Positions 40,526-47,816 of a DNA stretch of 47,816 nucleotides are shown here, in pieces. The notes under the pieces were generated by a model. The model was not told the DNA's origin and did not search any database. It saw only the letters and a program-made list of their open reading frames with translations. The position numbers and the translations under genes are program-made. This stretch comes from an uncultured Bacillota bacterium (lineage in GTDB: Bacteria > Bacillota_I > Bacilli_A > RF39 > UBA660): NCBI GenBank assembly GCA_900318075.1, contig ONJI01000013.1:1-47816 (forward strand), written 5' to 3'. How positions within the stretch are numbered: the first letter of the stretch is position 1; each line of letters starts with the position of its first letter.

Positions 40526-41624
40526 ATGGACATAAGAGAATTAATTACTGGTTATGAGAAATATTTAAATCAAATAAATGATATATGGAGGTCACTTTGA
40601 CCCAGAAGAAAAACAAGAAAAATTAGACAAGCTAGATAAAGAAATGAAAGAACCTAACTTCTGGGATAATAGGCGAAAAGCCGAAGCCATAATTGATGAA
40701 TTTAATACACTAAAAAACACACTTGATAAAGCAAGAACCATTAAAGATGATATTGAGTTTCATTATGGCAATCTAAAAAATGTAGGTGAAATATCCGAAG
40801 ATATAATCAATTTTTCAAAAGAAGAGTTTGATAGAATTGGGCAAGATTTAGAAAAAATCGAAATAGAAGTTTTATTAAACGGTGAATACGATCAAAACGA
40901 TGCTGTTTTAGAAATCCATTCCGGAGCTGGCGGTACTGAGGCCTGTGACTGGGCTAATATGCTTTATAGAATGTATTCTAAATGGATATTAAAAAAAGGA
41001 TATAAAGAAGAAATTGTTGATAGGCAGCCAGGACTAGAAGCTGGAATTAAAAGCATGACTATTATCGTAAGTGGAACAAATGCCTATGGATATTTAAAAA
41101 ATGAAAAAGGAATACACAGATTAGTCAGAATATCACCATTTGATTCTGGAGCAAGAAGACATACATCATTTGCTTCCATAAGCGTAACTCCAGTAGTAGA
41201 TGACAAAGTAAATATTGAAATAAACCCTAGTGATTTAAAAATAGACGTCTTTCATTCATCAGGCGCAGGTGGACAATCAGTAAATACCACAGATAGTGCT
41301 GTTAGAATAACCCATTTGCCCACAGGAATAGTAGTAACCTGTCAAAATGAAAGAAGTCAAGTTCAAAATAAAGATAAAGCAATGCAAATCTTAAAAAGTA
41401 AATTGTTTGAATTAGAGGTGGAAGCAAAAAAACGCGAAATAAAAGAATTAAAAGGAGAACAGAAAGATATTAATTTTGGTTCTCAAATAAGAAGTTATAT
41501 TATGCATCCTTATTCATTAGTTAAAGATCATCGGACAGAAACTGAAGAAACTAATGTAAATAGAGTATTAGATGGTGAAATAGATAAATTTATAAATTCT
41601 AATTTAAGGAGGAATGCCATATGA
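40526..41624 (+). CDS. prfB: Peptide chain release factor 2 with programmed +1 frameshift
   Basis: The product is 365 aa, made from codons 40526-40597 and, after skipping T40598, 40599-41624. The 0-frame starts MDIRELITGYEKYLNQINDI and reaches CTT TGA at 40595-40600. GGAGG at 40587-40591 with three bases before CTT is the internal Shine-Dalgarno signal. The +1 frame continues LDPEEKQEKL. RF2 hallmarks follow: the SPF tripeptide (ISPFDSGARRHTSF) for UAA/UGA reading and SSGAGGQSVNTTDSAVR with GGQ for peptide release. Low RF2 lets ribosomes pause at the TGA and shift, so the gene autoregulates. AAGGAGG precedes ATG 40526. Confidence 0.97.
40587..40601 (+). promoter_or_regulatory. prfB frameshift signal
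   Basis: GGAGG-TCA-CTT-TGA-C: an internal Shine-Dalgarno sequence three bases before the slippery CTT-T and the 0-frame TGA at 40598-40600, as in other bacterial prfB genes. Confidence 0.96.
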
Positions 41625-42514
41625 TCTTCGGCCATAAACCAAATTTTGATAATGCTACTTTAATAAAAGAAATATATAGTAATAAAAAAACAAAACGCAC
41701 TATGATATTTGTTATTGGTGTTTTGCTTTCTGCTATATCTTTCAATTTGTTTATAAAACCAAGCCACTTGATTTTTGGCGTTAGTGGTATATCAATTATG
41801 ACAGAAAAAATATTTGGTATAGATCCATCAGTAGTTATTTTTATTGGTAATATTATTTTACTAATTGCCAGTTTTGTCTTTTTAGGAACAGAAAAAACTA
41901 AAACGACAATTATCGGTTCAATATTATATCCAGTATTAGTAAAAGCAACTGATTTTTTACCTAACTACATCAGTTTAGGAAACACCGAACCAATTGTCAT
42001 CGCTCTTTGCGGCGCTCTATTATCTGGTATAGGTACAGGACTAATATTTAAAAATAATTTTACTAGTGGTGGAACAGACGTTTTAAAACAAATCTTTTCC
42101 AAATATGGTAAAATGGCATATAGTAAAGCTAACATATATTCAGAAGGCTTGATTATGTTTTTAGGAGGCCTAGTATTTGGCTGGGACGCTTTTATTTATT
42201 CCATTATTACCTTAGTAATATCAGGCATGGTAAGTGATAGAGTAATAATGGGAATATCCGAATATAAGACTCTTCAGATAGTTACAGGAAAAGAAAAAGA
42301 AGTAAAAGAATTTATCATAAAAAATTTAAATCATGGAATTACTGAAATAGATGCTAAAGGTGGATATACTGGCAAGCATAAAAAAATGCTTTTATGTGCA
42401 GTTCCTACTAGAGAATACTTTTTGGCTACAGAAGGAATAAAAAAATTAGACCCTGATGCCTTTGTAATTGCCATTGATACATATGAAATACAGGGAAAAA
42501 TTAACGAAGAATAG
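41621..42514 (+). CDS. YitT family membrane protein with DUF2179 domain
   Basis: The 297-aa protein has five or six membrane segments in its first ~205 residues (for example TMIFVIGVLLSAISFNLFI and PIVIALCGALLSGIGTGLIF), including the family motif GLIFKNNFTSGGTDVL (~145-160), and a cytoplasmic DUF2179 domain (~220-297: GITEIDAKGGYTGKHKKMLLC). Transport or sensing is suggested for the family, but no substrate is established. It overlaps the prfB stop by 4 nt. Confidence 0.88.
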   Translation: MIFGHKPNFDNATLIKEIYSNKKTKRTMIFVIGVLLSAISFNLFIKPSHLIFGVSGISIMTEKIFGIDPSVVIFIGNIILLIASFVFLGTEKTKTTIIGSILYPVLVKATDFLPNYISLGNTEPIVIALCGALLSGIGTGLIFKNNFTSGGTDVLKQIFSKYGKMAYSKANIYSEGLIMFLGGLVFGWDAFIYSIITLVISGMVSDRVIMGISEYKTLQIVTGKEKEVKEFIIKNLNHGITEIDAKGGYTGKHKKMLLCAVPTREYFLATEGIKKLDPDAFVIAIDTYEIQGKINEE

Positions 42515-42530
42515 AAAGAAGTGAAAATAA

Positions 42531-43226
42531 GTGGATTTAATAAAACTTACGAATGTAAAAAAAACATACCGTACCGGCGTAACTGCCATCCAAGATTTAA
42601 ACCTTAGAATAGCCAAAGGAGACTTTGTTTTTATCATTGGATCTACAGGCTGCGGGAAAAGTACACTAATAAAGATGCTATATAGAGAAGAAAAACCAAC
42701 ATCAGGACAGATTGTAGTTGGTGGGATAGATGTTGGTAAACTAAGAAATGGTAAAGTTTATAAAATAAGAAGAAAAATAGGAGTTGTCTTTCAAGATTAT
42801 AAACTTCTTCCAAAATCAACAGTTTTTGAAAATGTCGCTTTTGCCCTAGAAATATTTGGCCTTCCAAAAGATGAAATATACGCCAAAGTCATTAAAGTTT
42901 TAGAATTAGTTGGGTTAAAGAACAAAATTAAAAATTATCCATCACAATTATCAGGTGGTGAGCAACAGAGAGTTGCAATAGCTAGAGCTATAGTAAATGG
43001 ACCAAAACTATTAATATGTGATGAGCCTACTGGAAACTTAGATCCTGAAACCAGTATGGAGATAATGCAAGTCTTAGAAGAAATAAACAAATTAGGAACA
43101 ACTATTATAATGGTTACTCATGACATAAATATAGTTAAGCAGATGAATAAAAGAGTTATAGTATTAGATTCAGGAAGAGTCTTAAAAGATTATGAGAAAG
43201 GAACATACAGTCATGAAAACAATTAG
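42531..43226 (+). CDS. ftsE: Cell-division ATP-binding protein FtsE
   Basis: The 231-aa ATPase has Walker A GSTGCGKSTLIKML (~37), the Q-loop VVFQDYKLLPKSTVFENVAF (~85-105), the signature LSGGEQQRVAIARAI (~142) and Walker B LLICDEPTGNLD (~164). FtsEX activates wall hydrolases during division or elongation. It starts with GTG 42531 behind AGAAGTG. Its end overlaps ftsX by 14 nt. Confidence 0.96.
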   Translation: MDLIKLTNVKKTYRTGVTAIQDLNLRIAKGDFVFIIGSTGCGKSTLIKMLYREEKPTSGQIVVGGIDVGKLRNGKVYKIRRKIGVVFQDYKLLPKSTVFENVAFALEIFGLPKDEIYAKVIKVLELVGLKNKIKNYPSQLSGGEQQRVAIARAIVNGPKLLICDEPTGNLDPETSMEIMQVLEEINKLGTTIIMVTHDINIVKQMNKRVIVLDSGRVLKDYEKGTYSHENN

Positions 43227-44112
43227 AATTATCGTAAGAAATATAAGAGATGCTTTCAAAGGCGTATTTAGAAATTTTTCTTTATCATTTGCTTCAATAT
43301 CATGTATTACTATAACTCTAATAGTTGTCGCTATTTCTATGGTCCTTTCTGAAAACGTCGATAATTTTACAGTTATAGTTGAAAAAGACGTTACCATAGT
43401 TGCCTTTCTAGATAACGAATTAACATCTGAGCAAATTGAAGAGATTAAAGATAAGATAAGTATTATTGATAACGTTGAGAAATATGAATTTAAATCAAAA
43501 CAGACAATAACTGAAGAAATGCGTGATTCTTCAGAAGTATTTGACAATATAATGAAAAACTGGGATGACGATGAAAATCCTATTCAGAACACATATCAAA
43601 TTAAAGTTACAGATATAAATGGAATCAAAAAAGTCGCTGATGAAATTAAGAATATTGATGGCGTAACTCTAGTTAAATATGGTGAAGGAATGGTTGAACA
43701 ATTGATTTCTGCTTTTGAATTTATCCACAAAATTTGTATTGGCGCAGTTATCGCCTTAATATTAGTTACAGCCTTTCTAATTTCAAATACAATAAAGATT
43801 ACCATTGGCTCAAGACAAAGAGAAATAGGAATTATGCGATTAATAGGAGCTTCAAACTTAAATATCAGAATTCCTTTCATTATTGAAGGACTATTATTAG
43901 GAATATTAGGATCAATTATTCCAATCGCTACTACTATATATGGTTATACGGAATTATATAAACACTTTGATGGACATTTATTTTCGAACTTCATTAAACT
44001 AATTACTCCAGTACCATTTGTTTATAAAACATCAGTAGTATTATTAGTAGTTGGTGTATTAGTCGGAATGTTTGGATCTTGGAGAGCCGTAAAAAAACAT
44101 TTAAAAATCTAA
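43213..44112 (+). CDS. ftsX: Cell-division permease-like protein FtsX
   Basis: The 299-aa protein has four membrane segments: one after the N-terminal basic part (SFASISCITITLIVVAISMVL, ~22-42), then an outside loop (~45-165), and three more (KICIGAVIALILVTAFLI ~170; ILGSIIPIATTIYGY ~235; SVVLLVVGVLVGMFGSW ~270). KITIGSRQREIGIMRLIGAS (~193-212) is the FtsX coupling segment. ATG 43213 is chosen because AAAGGA lies about 10 nt upstream; ATG 43192 would add seven residues. It works with FtsE to control wall hydrolysis. Confidence 0.95.
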   Translation: MKTIRIIVRNIRDAFKGVFRNFSLSFASISCITITLIVVAISMVLSENVDNFTVIVEKDVTIVAFLDNELTSEQIEEIKDKISIIDNVEKYEFKSKQTITEEMRDSSEVFDNIMKNWDDDENPIQNTYQIKVTDINGIKKVADEIKNIDGVTLVKYGEGMVEQLISAFEFIHKICIGAVIALILVTAFLISNTIKITIGSRQREIGIMRLIGASNLNIRIPFIIEGLLLGILGSIIPIATTIYGYTELYKHFDGHLFSNFIKLITPVPFVYKTSVVLLVVGVLVGMFGSWRAVKKHLKI

Positions 44113-44135
44113 AAAAACGCTATTTGCGTTTTTTT
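44111..44135. terminator. Bidirectional terminator between ftsX and divIC
   Basis: AAAAAAACGC and GCGTTTTTTT form a perfect 10-bp stem with loop TATTT, serving the convergent ftsX and divIC genes. Confidence 0.92.
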
Positions 44136-44545
44136 CTATTCTTAAAATGTTTCCTAATAATAAATAAGAAAATTAAAACAATAATTGCCGTACATCCATA
44201 AATCAAATAGTCACCATCGTAGTTAGCCTTAACTTCTTTTATCGTTTTACCATCATCATCTAGCTTAATGACATATTCTCCGTTTTTAGTATATAGATAA
44301 TTTTCTCTCGCATATCTTGCTATATATTCTTTATCTTGCAACTTGTTGATTTCCGTTTTTAGCGATTTAGCATCGGATTTTAAATTAGTAAGTTTTTCAT
44401 TAAGCTCTTTCTCTTCACGTTTTAAATTGTATAAATTAATAGTAGTTGTAATCAAAGTAAAGGCACAATATCCAATTATGAAAAGGGCAATTGGACCTAA
44501 TATAATGAGTCTTCTTTTAGCTTTTTTCGAAACTTTTTTAGCCAC
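44120..44545 (-). CDS. divIC: Septum-formation protein DivIC (FtsB/DivIC family)
   Basis: The 141-aa protein has a basic start, a membrane helix (LIILGPIALFIIGYCAFTLI, ~13-32) and a coiled coil (LYNLKREEKELNEKLTNLKS, then KSLKTEINKLQDKEYIARYA, ~38-80) ending in the ENYLYTKNGEYVIKL segment typical of DivIC. A second hydrophobic helix (~116-133) near the C-terminus is unusual for the family, whose members have one. It starts with GTG 44545 behind GAGGTG. The gene follows yabP-yabQ as in Bacillus. Confidence 0.88.
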   Translation of the reverse strand: MAKKVSKKAKRRLIILGPIALFIIGYCAFTLITTTINLYNLKREEKELNEKLTNLKSDAKSLKTEINKLQDKEYIARYARENYLYTKNGEYVIKLDDDGKTIKEVKANYDGDYLIYGCTAIIVLIFLFIIRKHFKNRKKRK

Positions 44546-44621
44546 TTAATCACCTCTACCATCAATAAGAGTATATCATTTTTTATACATTTTTACAATA
44601 AAGATAAAAAAGGGATATACA

Positions 44622-44897
44622 CTATTCGTGATTAATTTTATTATGAATTAGATTATAAAACGAGAAACCTAATATAATTAGGATAAACTGATAAGGATGA
44701 AAATTAGAATTATTTATCTTTTGCATAACTATAAAATAAACTAATACATTAAATAGTACGATACCGAATGACCCAATATATTTAATAATTTTAATATTAT
44801 TATATATTATTTTATAATTTATATTTAGCATTAAAGAAAAAGAAAAGCCAAAGATAAAAGAAAAAGCTAAAGATAATATTTGTAATTTTAAAGACAT
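44622..44897 (-). CDS. yabQ: YabQ-like sporulation membrane protein
   Basis: The 91-aa protein has three hydrophobic segments (LQILSLAFSFIFGFSFSLML, ~4-23; YIGSFGIVLFNVLVYFIVM, ~40-58; YQFILIILGFSFYNLI, ~69-84). It is shorter and more divergent than Bacillus YabQ, which has more helices, but position directly after yabP and before divIC supports the name. YabQ helps build the spore cortex at the outer forespore membrane. Its ATG overlaps the yabP stop by one base. Confidence 0.7.
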   Translation of the reverse strand: MSLKLQILSLAFSFIFGFSFSLMLNINYKIIYNNIKIIKYIGSFGIVLFNVLVYFIVMQKINNSNFHPYQFILIILGFSFYNLIHNKINHE

Positions 44898-45187
44898 TAT
44901 TTAAATAATTTATTAAATAAGCCGCCATCTTTTTCTTTGACCTGACCTTCAGAATAAGAAATGCTATCTAATTTTCCTTTTATTGAGACATTGCCTTGAT
45001 ATGTATCGAGTTTTATTATCTCTAGTCCCTGTCCTTTCAAAGTAAGATTACCCATACTAGTTTCCATAAAAAATTCTTCTTCGTCAAAACTCTCTATTTT
45101 TTTAACACCAGTAATTATTATATTTTTCCTTTCATTAATAGTTATACTATGATTTAATGAAGTTATTACACTATCTATCTTGTCCAT
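44897..45187 (-). CDS. yabP: Sporulation protein YabP
   Basis: The 96-aa protein has the YabP core NHSITINERKNIIITGVKKIESFDEEEF in pieces (~12-39), then ETSMGNLTLKGQGLEIIKLD (~42-61) and GNVSIKGKLDSISYSE (~65-80), as in the YabP/YqfC family. It acts with YabQ in cortex formation. AGGAGG lies a few bases before the ATG at 45187. There is no membrane segment. Confidence 0.88.
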   Translation of the reverse strand: MDKIDSVITSLNHSITINERKNIIITGVKKIESFDEEEFFMETSMGNLTLKGQGLEIIKLDTYQGNVSIKGKLDSISYSEGQVKEKDGGLFNKLFK

Positions 45188-45221
45188 AAGAACCTCCTAG
45201 AAAATTATATGAGATAGGCGT

Positions 45222-45246
45222 AAAAAAAAGACGAATTATTCGTCTT
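45222..45246 (-). terminator. Terminator of spoVG (minus strand)
   Basis: AAGACGAA and TTCGTCTT form a perfect 8-bp stem with the stop codon complement in its 3-nt loop. The A-run at 45222-45229 is the T-run on the minus strand. Confidence 0.85.
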
Positions 45247-45502
45247 CGTCTTTAATTTTGTTATACTCTTCAATAATCGCATCTTCGAATTGCTTACGGC
45301 ATTCTTGAGTGATTGGATGAGCAATATCGTGATATGTACCGTCGTTAGTTTTACGACTAGGCATAGCAGTAAATAGACCACCGTCACCTTCGATTATTCT
45401 GATTCCATGAATAGCGAAGCAATCATCTAGCACTACTGAAGCGATACCACGCATACGGTTTTCACTGTCCATTTTGCGAACACTGACTGATGTAATTTCC
45501 AA
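45236..45502 (-). CDS. spoVG: SpoVG, site-specific RNA/DNA-binding regulator
   Basis: The 88-aa protein matches SpoVG along its length: MEITSVSVRKMDSENRMRGI (~1-20), ASVVLDDCFAIHGIRIIEG (~21-39), GLFTAMPSRKTNDGTYHDIAHP (~42-63) and a short acidic end. It regulates asymmetric division and other traits, probably by binding RNA. It starts with TTG 45502 behind GAGAGG. The promoter just upstream has a TTGATT/TACAAT pair. Confidence 0.97.
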   Translation of the reverse strand: MEITSVSVRKMDSENRMRGIASVVLDDCFAIHGIRIIEGDGGLFTAMPSRKTNDGTYHDIAHPITQECRKQFEDAIIEEYNKIKDEDE

Positions 45503-45536
45503 ACTAACCTCTCCCTTCTAGCATGATTTCATCTTA

Positions 45537-45565
45537 ATTGTACAATATTTAAAATCAAAAATCAA
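45537..45565 (-). promoter_or_regulatory. Promoter of spoVG
   Basis: On the minus strand, TTGATT (45565-45560) and TACAAT (45542-45537) are 17 nt apart, a vegetative-type promoter. A sigma-H promoter, as used in Bacillus, is not evident to me. Confidence 0.7.
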
Positions 45566-45579
45566 CAATTTAAGATATT

Positions 45580-45816
45580 TTATTCATATATTTTGATAAT
45601 TTTTGTGATTATATCTGCAAATGAAAAAGATTTAACAATATTATTTGGAAGTTTAACTAAAAATAAATAGTTATATATTTTTATTATTTCAGCTTCGTAA
45701 GTTTCATATTTATTTCGTCCTAGATTGCATTTTATTTTAACATTTTTCCCAATCAAAGGCATTAATGCCTTTCTTATTTCTAAGTTATTATATGGTTTAC
45801 CTTGGATATCCAACAT
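45580..45816 (-). CDS. veg: Veg family protein
   Basis: The 78-aa protein shows the Veg pattern: IRKALMPLIGKNVKIKCNLG (~14-33), GRNKYETYEAEIIKIYNYLF (~33-52) and SFADIITKIIKIYE at the end. Veg is a small SH3-like protein linked to biofilm and matrix genes in Bacillus. It overlaps the end of yabG by 20 nt, so it is probably coupled. AAAGG stands 8 nt before the chosen ATG. Confidence 0.85.
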   Translation of the reverse strand: MLDIQGKPYNNLEIRKALMPLIGKNVKIKCNLGRNKYETYEAEIIKIYNYLFLVKLPNNIVKSFSFADIITKIIKIYE

Positions 45817-46579
45817 ACATAGTACCTTTCGTTATTATTCCACCCATACCATCTTTGCCATATTTAGTCTGCTCCAAAATATCCTTTAAATCAATATTTT
45901 TATTTATATCTGATAAACTCATTTTTGTTGCAATAACTGCCGGATCTAAAGCATGAATATTTATGCGCTTTGGACTAGAAGCAAAATTAGCACCAGCTTT
46001 TATGAGCTCTTCATAACAAGAACCGCAGCCACCAGCTATAATTATCAGTTTTTCATGACTGCCTTCATACTCACGTGCTTCTTTAATTGCCGAGGCAAAA
46101 TACTTGCTATTTTTATAAGCATTAATATCATTAATTGCGCCTTTTCTATTATAGTAAGCATCATGACCCGTTATGACTAGAATATTTGGCTTATATTTTT
46201 CAAGCCAACCTTTAATATTATTTGCAACATCTTCTTCTTTTTCATTAATACCCATTGACCATACATTAGACTTATCGTAATAATCTAAACACCTTGCTAG
46301 ATAATCAGAATCACTATCAACGTGTAAAATTTTCCCGGGCAAGTAGAAATAATCATTGCGATTCAAATCTAAAGGTTGCTCAATTCTTTTCATAAAAGTT
46401 TCTTCATGTTCGATATCTTCATTGTTATATCTATTCAAATCACTAATATCACTATCGACAATTAATCTTACATTAACCCCTTTAAGATCAGCAGTATCAC
46501 CATCTATCCTAATAATTTTAAAAATGATATCATTTCCATGAGAGTTTCGCGTGACTAAATCTCCAATTTTATAATCCAT
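45797..46579 (-). CDS. yabG: Sporulation-specific protease YabG
   Basis: The 260-aa protein has an N-terminal KIGDLVTRNSHGNDIIFKI (~3-21, SH3-like), a central NILVITGHDAYYNRKGAIND (~130-149) and the core KLIIIAGGCGSCYEELIKAGANFASSPKRINIHALDPA in pieces (~180-217), with the Cys of GGCGSC and His of INIHALDP as likely catalytic residues. YabG cleaves coat proteins in the mother cell. ATG 46579 follows GGGTG; an ATG at 46606 would add a weak extension. It is upstream of veg, as in Bacillus. Confidence 0.93.
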   Translation of the reverse strand: MDYKIGDLVTRNSHGNDIIFKIIRIDGDTADLKGVNVRLIVDSDISDLNRYNNEDIEHEETFMKRIEQPLDLNRNDYFYLPGKILHVDSDSDYLARCLDYYDKSNVWSMGINEKEEDVANNIKGWLEKYKPNILVITGHDAYYNRKGAINDINAYKNSKYFASAIKEAREYEGSHEKLIIIAGGCGSCYEELIKAGANFASSPKRINIHALDPAVIATKMSLSDINKNIDLKDILEQTKYGKDGMGGIITKGTMYVGYPR

Positions 46580-46625
46580 ATTATCACCCAAAAAAATATA
46601 TGCCATAATCTATATTTTTATGTAC

Positions 46626-46650
46626 AAAAAAAGATCAAATAAATTGATCT
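46626..46650 (-). terminator. Terminator of the LemA-like gene (minus strand)
   Basis: AGATCAA and TTGATCT form a perfect 7-bp stem with a 5-nt loop. The A-run at 46626-46632 is the T-run on the minus strand. Confidence 0.75.
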
Positions 46651-47194
46651 ATAATTTAAAGTCGTGAATATCATCATCGCTCATATCTTTGCCATCAAAG
46701 TAAAGTTTACTTTTAAATTTAAACATCAAAGCCACTAAATTTGACGGGAAAGACTTAACCATTTTATTGTAGTCTGTTATTATGTCATTATAGTATTTTC
46801 TGAAAGCAACTATTTCTGCTTCCGACTCATTTAATTCGACATCAATTTTCACAAAAGCATCATTATTCTTTATCTTAGGAAATCTTTCCTTATATCTGTT
46901 AAATTCTTTTAAAGCATCATATAATTTTCTGTCTAATTCAAAATTAGAAAGCTTCTTAGACTTTAATTTTTCCACTTGATTTAAAACATTTTCATCAGCA
47001 TCTGTGTTTTCTTTAATAATTTCACTAGATTTATTAAGTAAATCAAATCTTTTCCTTAAGACAGAATCAATATTTGTTTCAGCTTCATTAATTCTAATTA
47101 TAAAAACTTGAAATCTATTATAAATAGAAGCTATCCAAATTAATATTAAACAAATAAGAATAATTAAAGATGTGCAGGTTATAAATATGCTCAT
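46649..47194 (-). CDS. LemA family protein
   Basis: The 181-aa protein has an N-terminal membrane helix (ITCTSLIILICLILIWIASIY, ~5-25) and a long helical bundle typical of LemA: NEAETNIDSVLRKRFDLLNK (~36-55), ELNESEAEIVAFRKYYNDII (~123-142) and the conserved FPSNLVALMFKFKSKLYF (~150-167). Most of it faces the outside. Family function is unsettled. ATG 47194 is chosen because AGGGTGAG precedes it. It lies between gerQ and yabG, and its own terminator separates it from yabG. Confidence 0.88.
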   Translation of the reverse strand: MSIFITCTSLIILICLILIWIASIYNRFQVFIIRINEAETNIDSVLRKRFDLLNKSSEIIKENTDADENVLNQVEKLKSKKLSNFELDRKLYDALKEFNRYKERFPKIKNNDAFVKIDVELNESEAEIVAFRKYYNDIITDYNKMVKSFPSNLVALMFKFKSKLYFDGKDMSDDDIHDFKL

Positions 47195-47237
47195 GTTACT
47201 CACCCTAATATCATTATAACAAAGTTAAAAAATTTTT

Positions 47238-47600
47238 TCAATTATTTGGATAGAATTCTGAACTATATATAATACGTTCATCAAATTTTATGTAATTAAC
47301 ATATATTAGCAATATTAAATACCAATTGCCGGTTTTGGGATCACTAAGTATAATATGATCCCTACCAGACTGTTCTACGATTCCTTTAAAAACTCTATCT
47401 CGCCACTCATTGGAATCTGGATATGATGCATATACTTCTACTTGCTTACCTCTATTTAATCTAAGAATGTTTTCAATATATGATTGTTCGAAGACAGTAT
47501 TCCCAAAATTAACCTGATTTTGTTGGTTGGGAACCGCCTCACCATTAGTGAATAGTGGGGTTCCAGGAAATCCATTTTGATTCGCAAAACTATTATTCAT
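47238..47600 (-). CDS. gerQ: Spore coat protein GerQ
   Basis: The 120-aa protein has a Gln/Asn-rich, flexible first ~35 residues and a GerQ domain: QSYIENILRLNRGKQVEVYA (~39-58), VFKGIVEQSGRDHIILSDPK (~70-89) and KTGNWYLILLIYVNYIKFDE (~89-108). GerQ is cross-linked into the coat by transglutaminase and is needed for normal germination through its partner CwlJ. AAAGGATG precedes ATG 47600. It is divergent from the pilin-like gene. Confidence 0.95.
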   Translation of the reverse strand: MNNSFANQNGFPGTPLFTNGEAVPNQQNQVNFGNTVFEQSYIENILRLNRGKQVEVYASYPDSNEWRDRVFKGIVEQSGRDHIILSDPKTGNWYLILLIYVNYIKFDERIIYSSEFYPNN

Positions 47601-47672
47601 TTTATCATCCTTTCACAATTAATATATTTAATTATTAGTAAAAATATGTTAAAATTATACTAAGGTGAGAAT

Positions 47673-47816
47673 ATGAAAGAAAAAGGATTTACATTAGCTG
47701 AGATATTAGGCGTAATAGTGATAATAGGACTAATATTATTATTAGTAGGTCCAGCAATAGTAAATAGAATAAGAGCAAGTAGAGAAAAAGTAGGAAAAAC
47801 GACAGAAGAACTAGTA
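47673..47816 (+). CDS. Type IV pilin-like protein, N-terminal part (cut by the window edge)
   Basis: The 48 visible codons begin MKEKGFTLAEILGVIVIIGL and continue ILLLVGPAIVNRIRASREKV. KG|FTLAE is the prepilin peptidase site, with conserved Glu at mature position 5, followed by the hydrophobic stem of a type IV pilin or pseudopilin. AAGGTG precedes the ATG. Such proteins serve in competence, secretion or surface filaments. The head domain lies beyond the window. Confidence 0.85.
   Translation, partial: MKEKGFTLAEILGVIVIIGLILLLVGPAIVNRIRASREKVGKTTEELV

Noticed and set aside
40598-40600. TGA as tryptophan (Mycoplasma-type code)
   Set aside because: TGA ends other genes (for example at 14427-14429), tryptophan is coded by TGG, and the prfB TGA is the known frameshift stop.

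Overview
The window is about 47.8 kb of very AT-rich chromosome from a spore-forming Firmicute. TGA is used as a stop: it ends the gene at 13953-14429, and the release factor 2 gene carries an in-frame TGA that needs a +1 frameshift. The Mycoplasma code is therefore excluded. Sporulation genes (spoIVA, yabG, yabP, yabQ, spoVG, yunB, gerQ and probably spoVIF) stand beside a reduced set of housekeeping genes in Bacillus-like order. This suggests a small-genome, low-GC member of the Bacilli, such as an uncultured gut lineage near Erysipelotrichales/RF39. That placement is an inference from gene content.

Layout. 1-360: tRNA-Phe, tRNA-Arg and tRNA-Pro with a terminator. 394-2055 (minus): a small unknown protein, a DUF368 lipid-carrier translocase and a lipoprotein. 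2140-4989 (minus): a zinc-uptake operon (zur-znuA-znuC-znuB) with a perfect 7-1-7 Fur-family operator at its promoter. 5206-6669: an M14-type metallopeptidase. 6902-11966: a roughly 5 kb integrated element bounded by an 18-bp direct repeat that is the 3' end of tRNA-Ala. It carries an integrase, an excisionase-like protein, a repressor with paired operators, a replication-initiator-like protein, a truncated helicase, a P-loop kinase and a Nudix hydrolase. 12336-15739: a Tam41-type CDP-DAG synthase homologue, engB, an unknown gene and der. 15787-18486: spoVIF-like, a decayed tnpB relic, spoIVA and HU. 18529-24822: cca, dnaD-nth, and recU-ponA on the opposite strand. 25114-26376: an unknown 420-aa protein. 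26393-28428 (minus): two tandem VanY-type carboxypeptidases. 28707-35586: ruvX-yrzB-mltG-trmR, a DUF975 protein, an Rpn-family gene broken by one amber codon, trhP1-trhP2 and greA. 35816-37369: rny. 37380-40450: two unknown membrane proteins, yunB and yutD. 40526-44112: prfB-yitT-ftsE-ftsX. 44120-47600 (minus): gerQ-lemA-yabG-veg-spoVG-yabP-yabQ-divIC. The window ends inside a type IV pilin-like gene.

How the genes work together. Much of the window serves the cell envelope and spore: lipid-carrier recycling (DUF368), CDP-DAG synthesis (Tam41-like), peptidoglycan polymerisation and trimming (PonA, MltG, two VanY), division (FtsEX, DivIC), and spore coat or cortex assembly (SpoIVA, YabG, YabP/YabQ, GerQ). 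A second theme is tRNA and translation: four tRNAs, Cca, PrfB, the GTPases EngB and Der, and the TrhP1/TrhP2 plus TrmR pathway for wobble-uridine modification. The most unusual parts are the tRNA-Ala element, which restores the tRNA and appears to bring a replacement terminator; the bacterial Tam41-like enzyme; the Rpn gene broken at one codon; the tnpB relic; and several conserved-looking proteins I cannot assign. I do not see a convincing new multi-gene system. The best candidate for unexplained cargo is the kinase-Nudix pair inside the integrated element.
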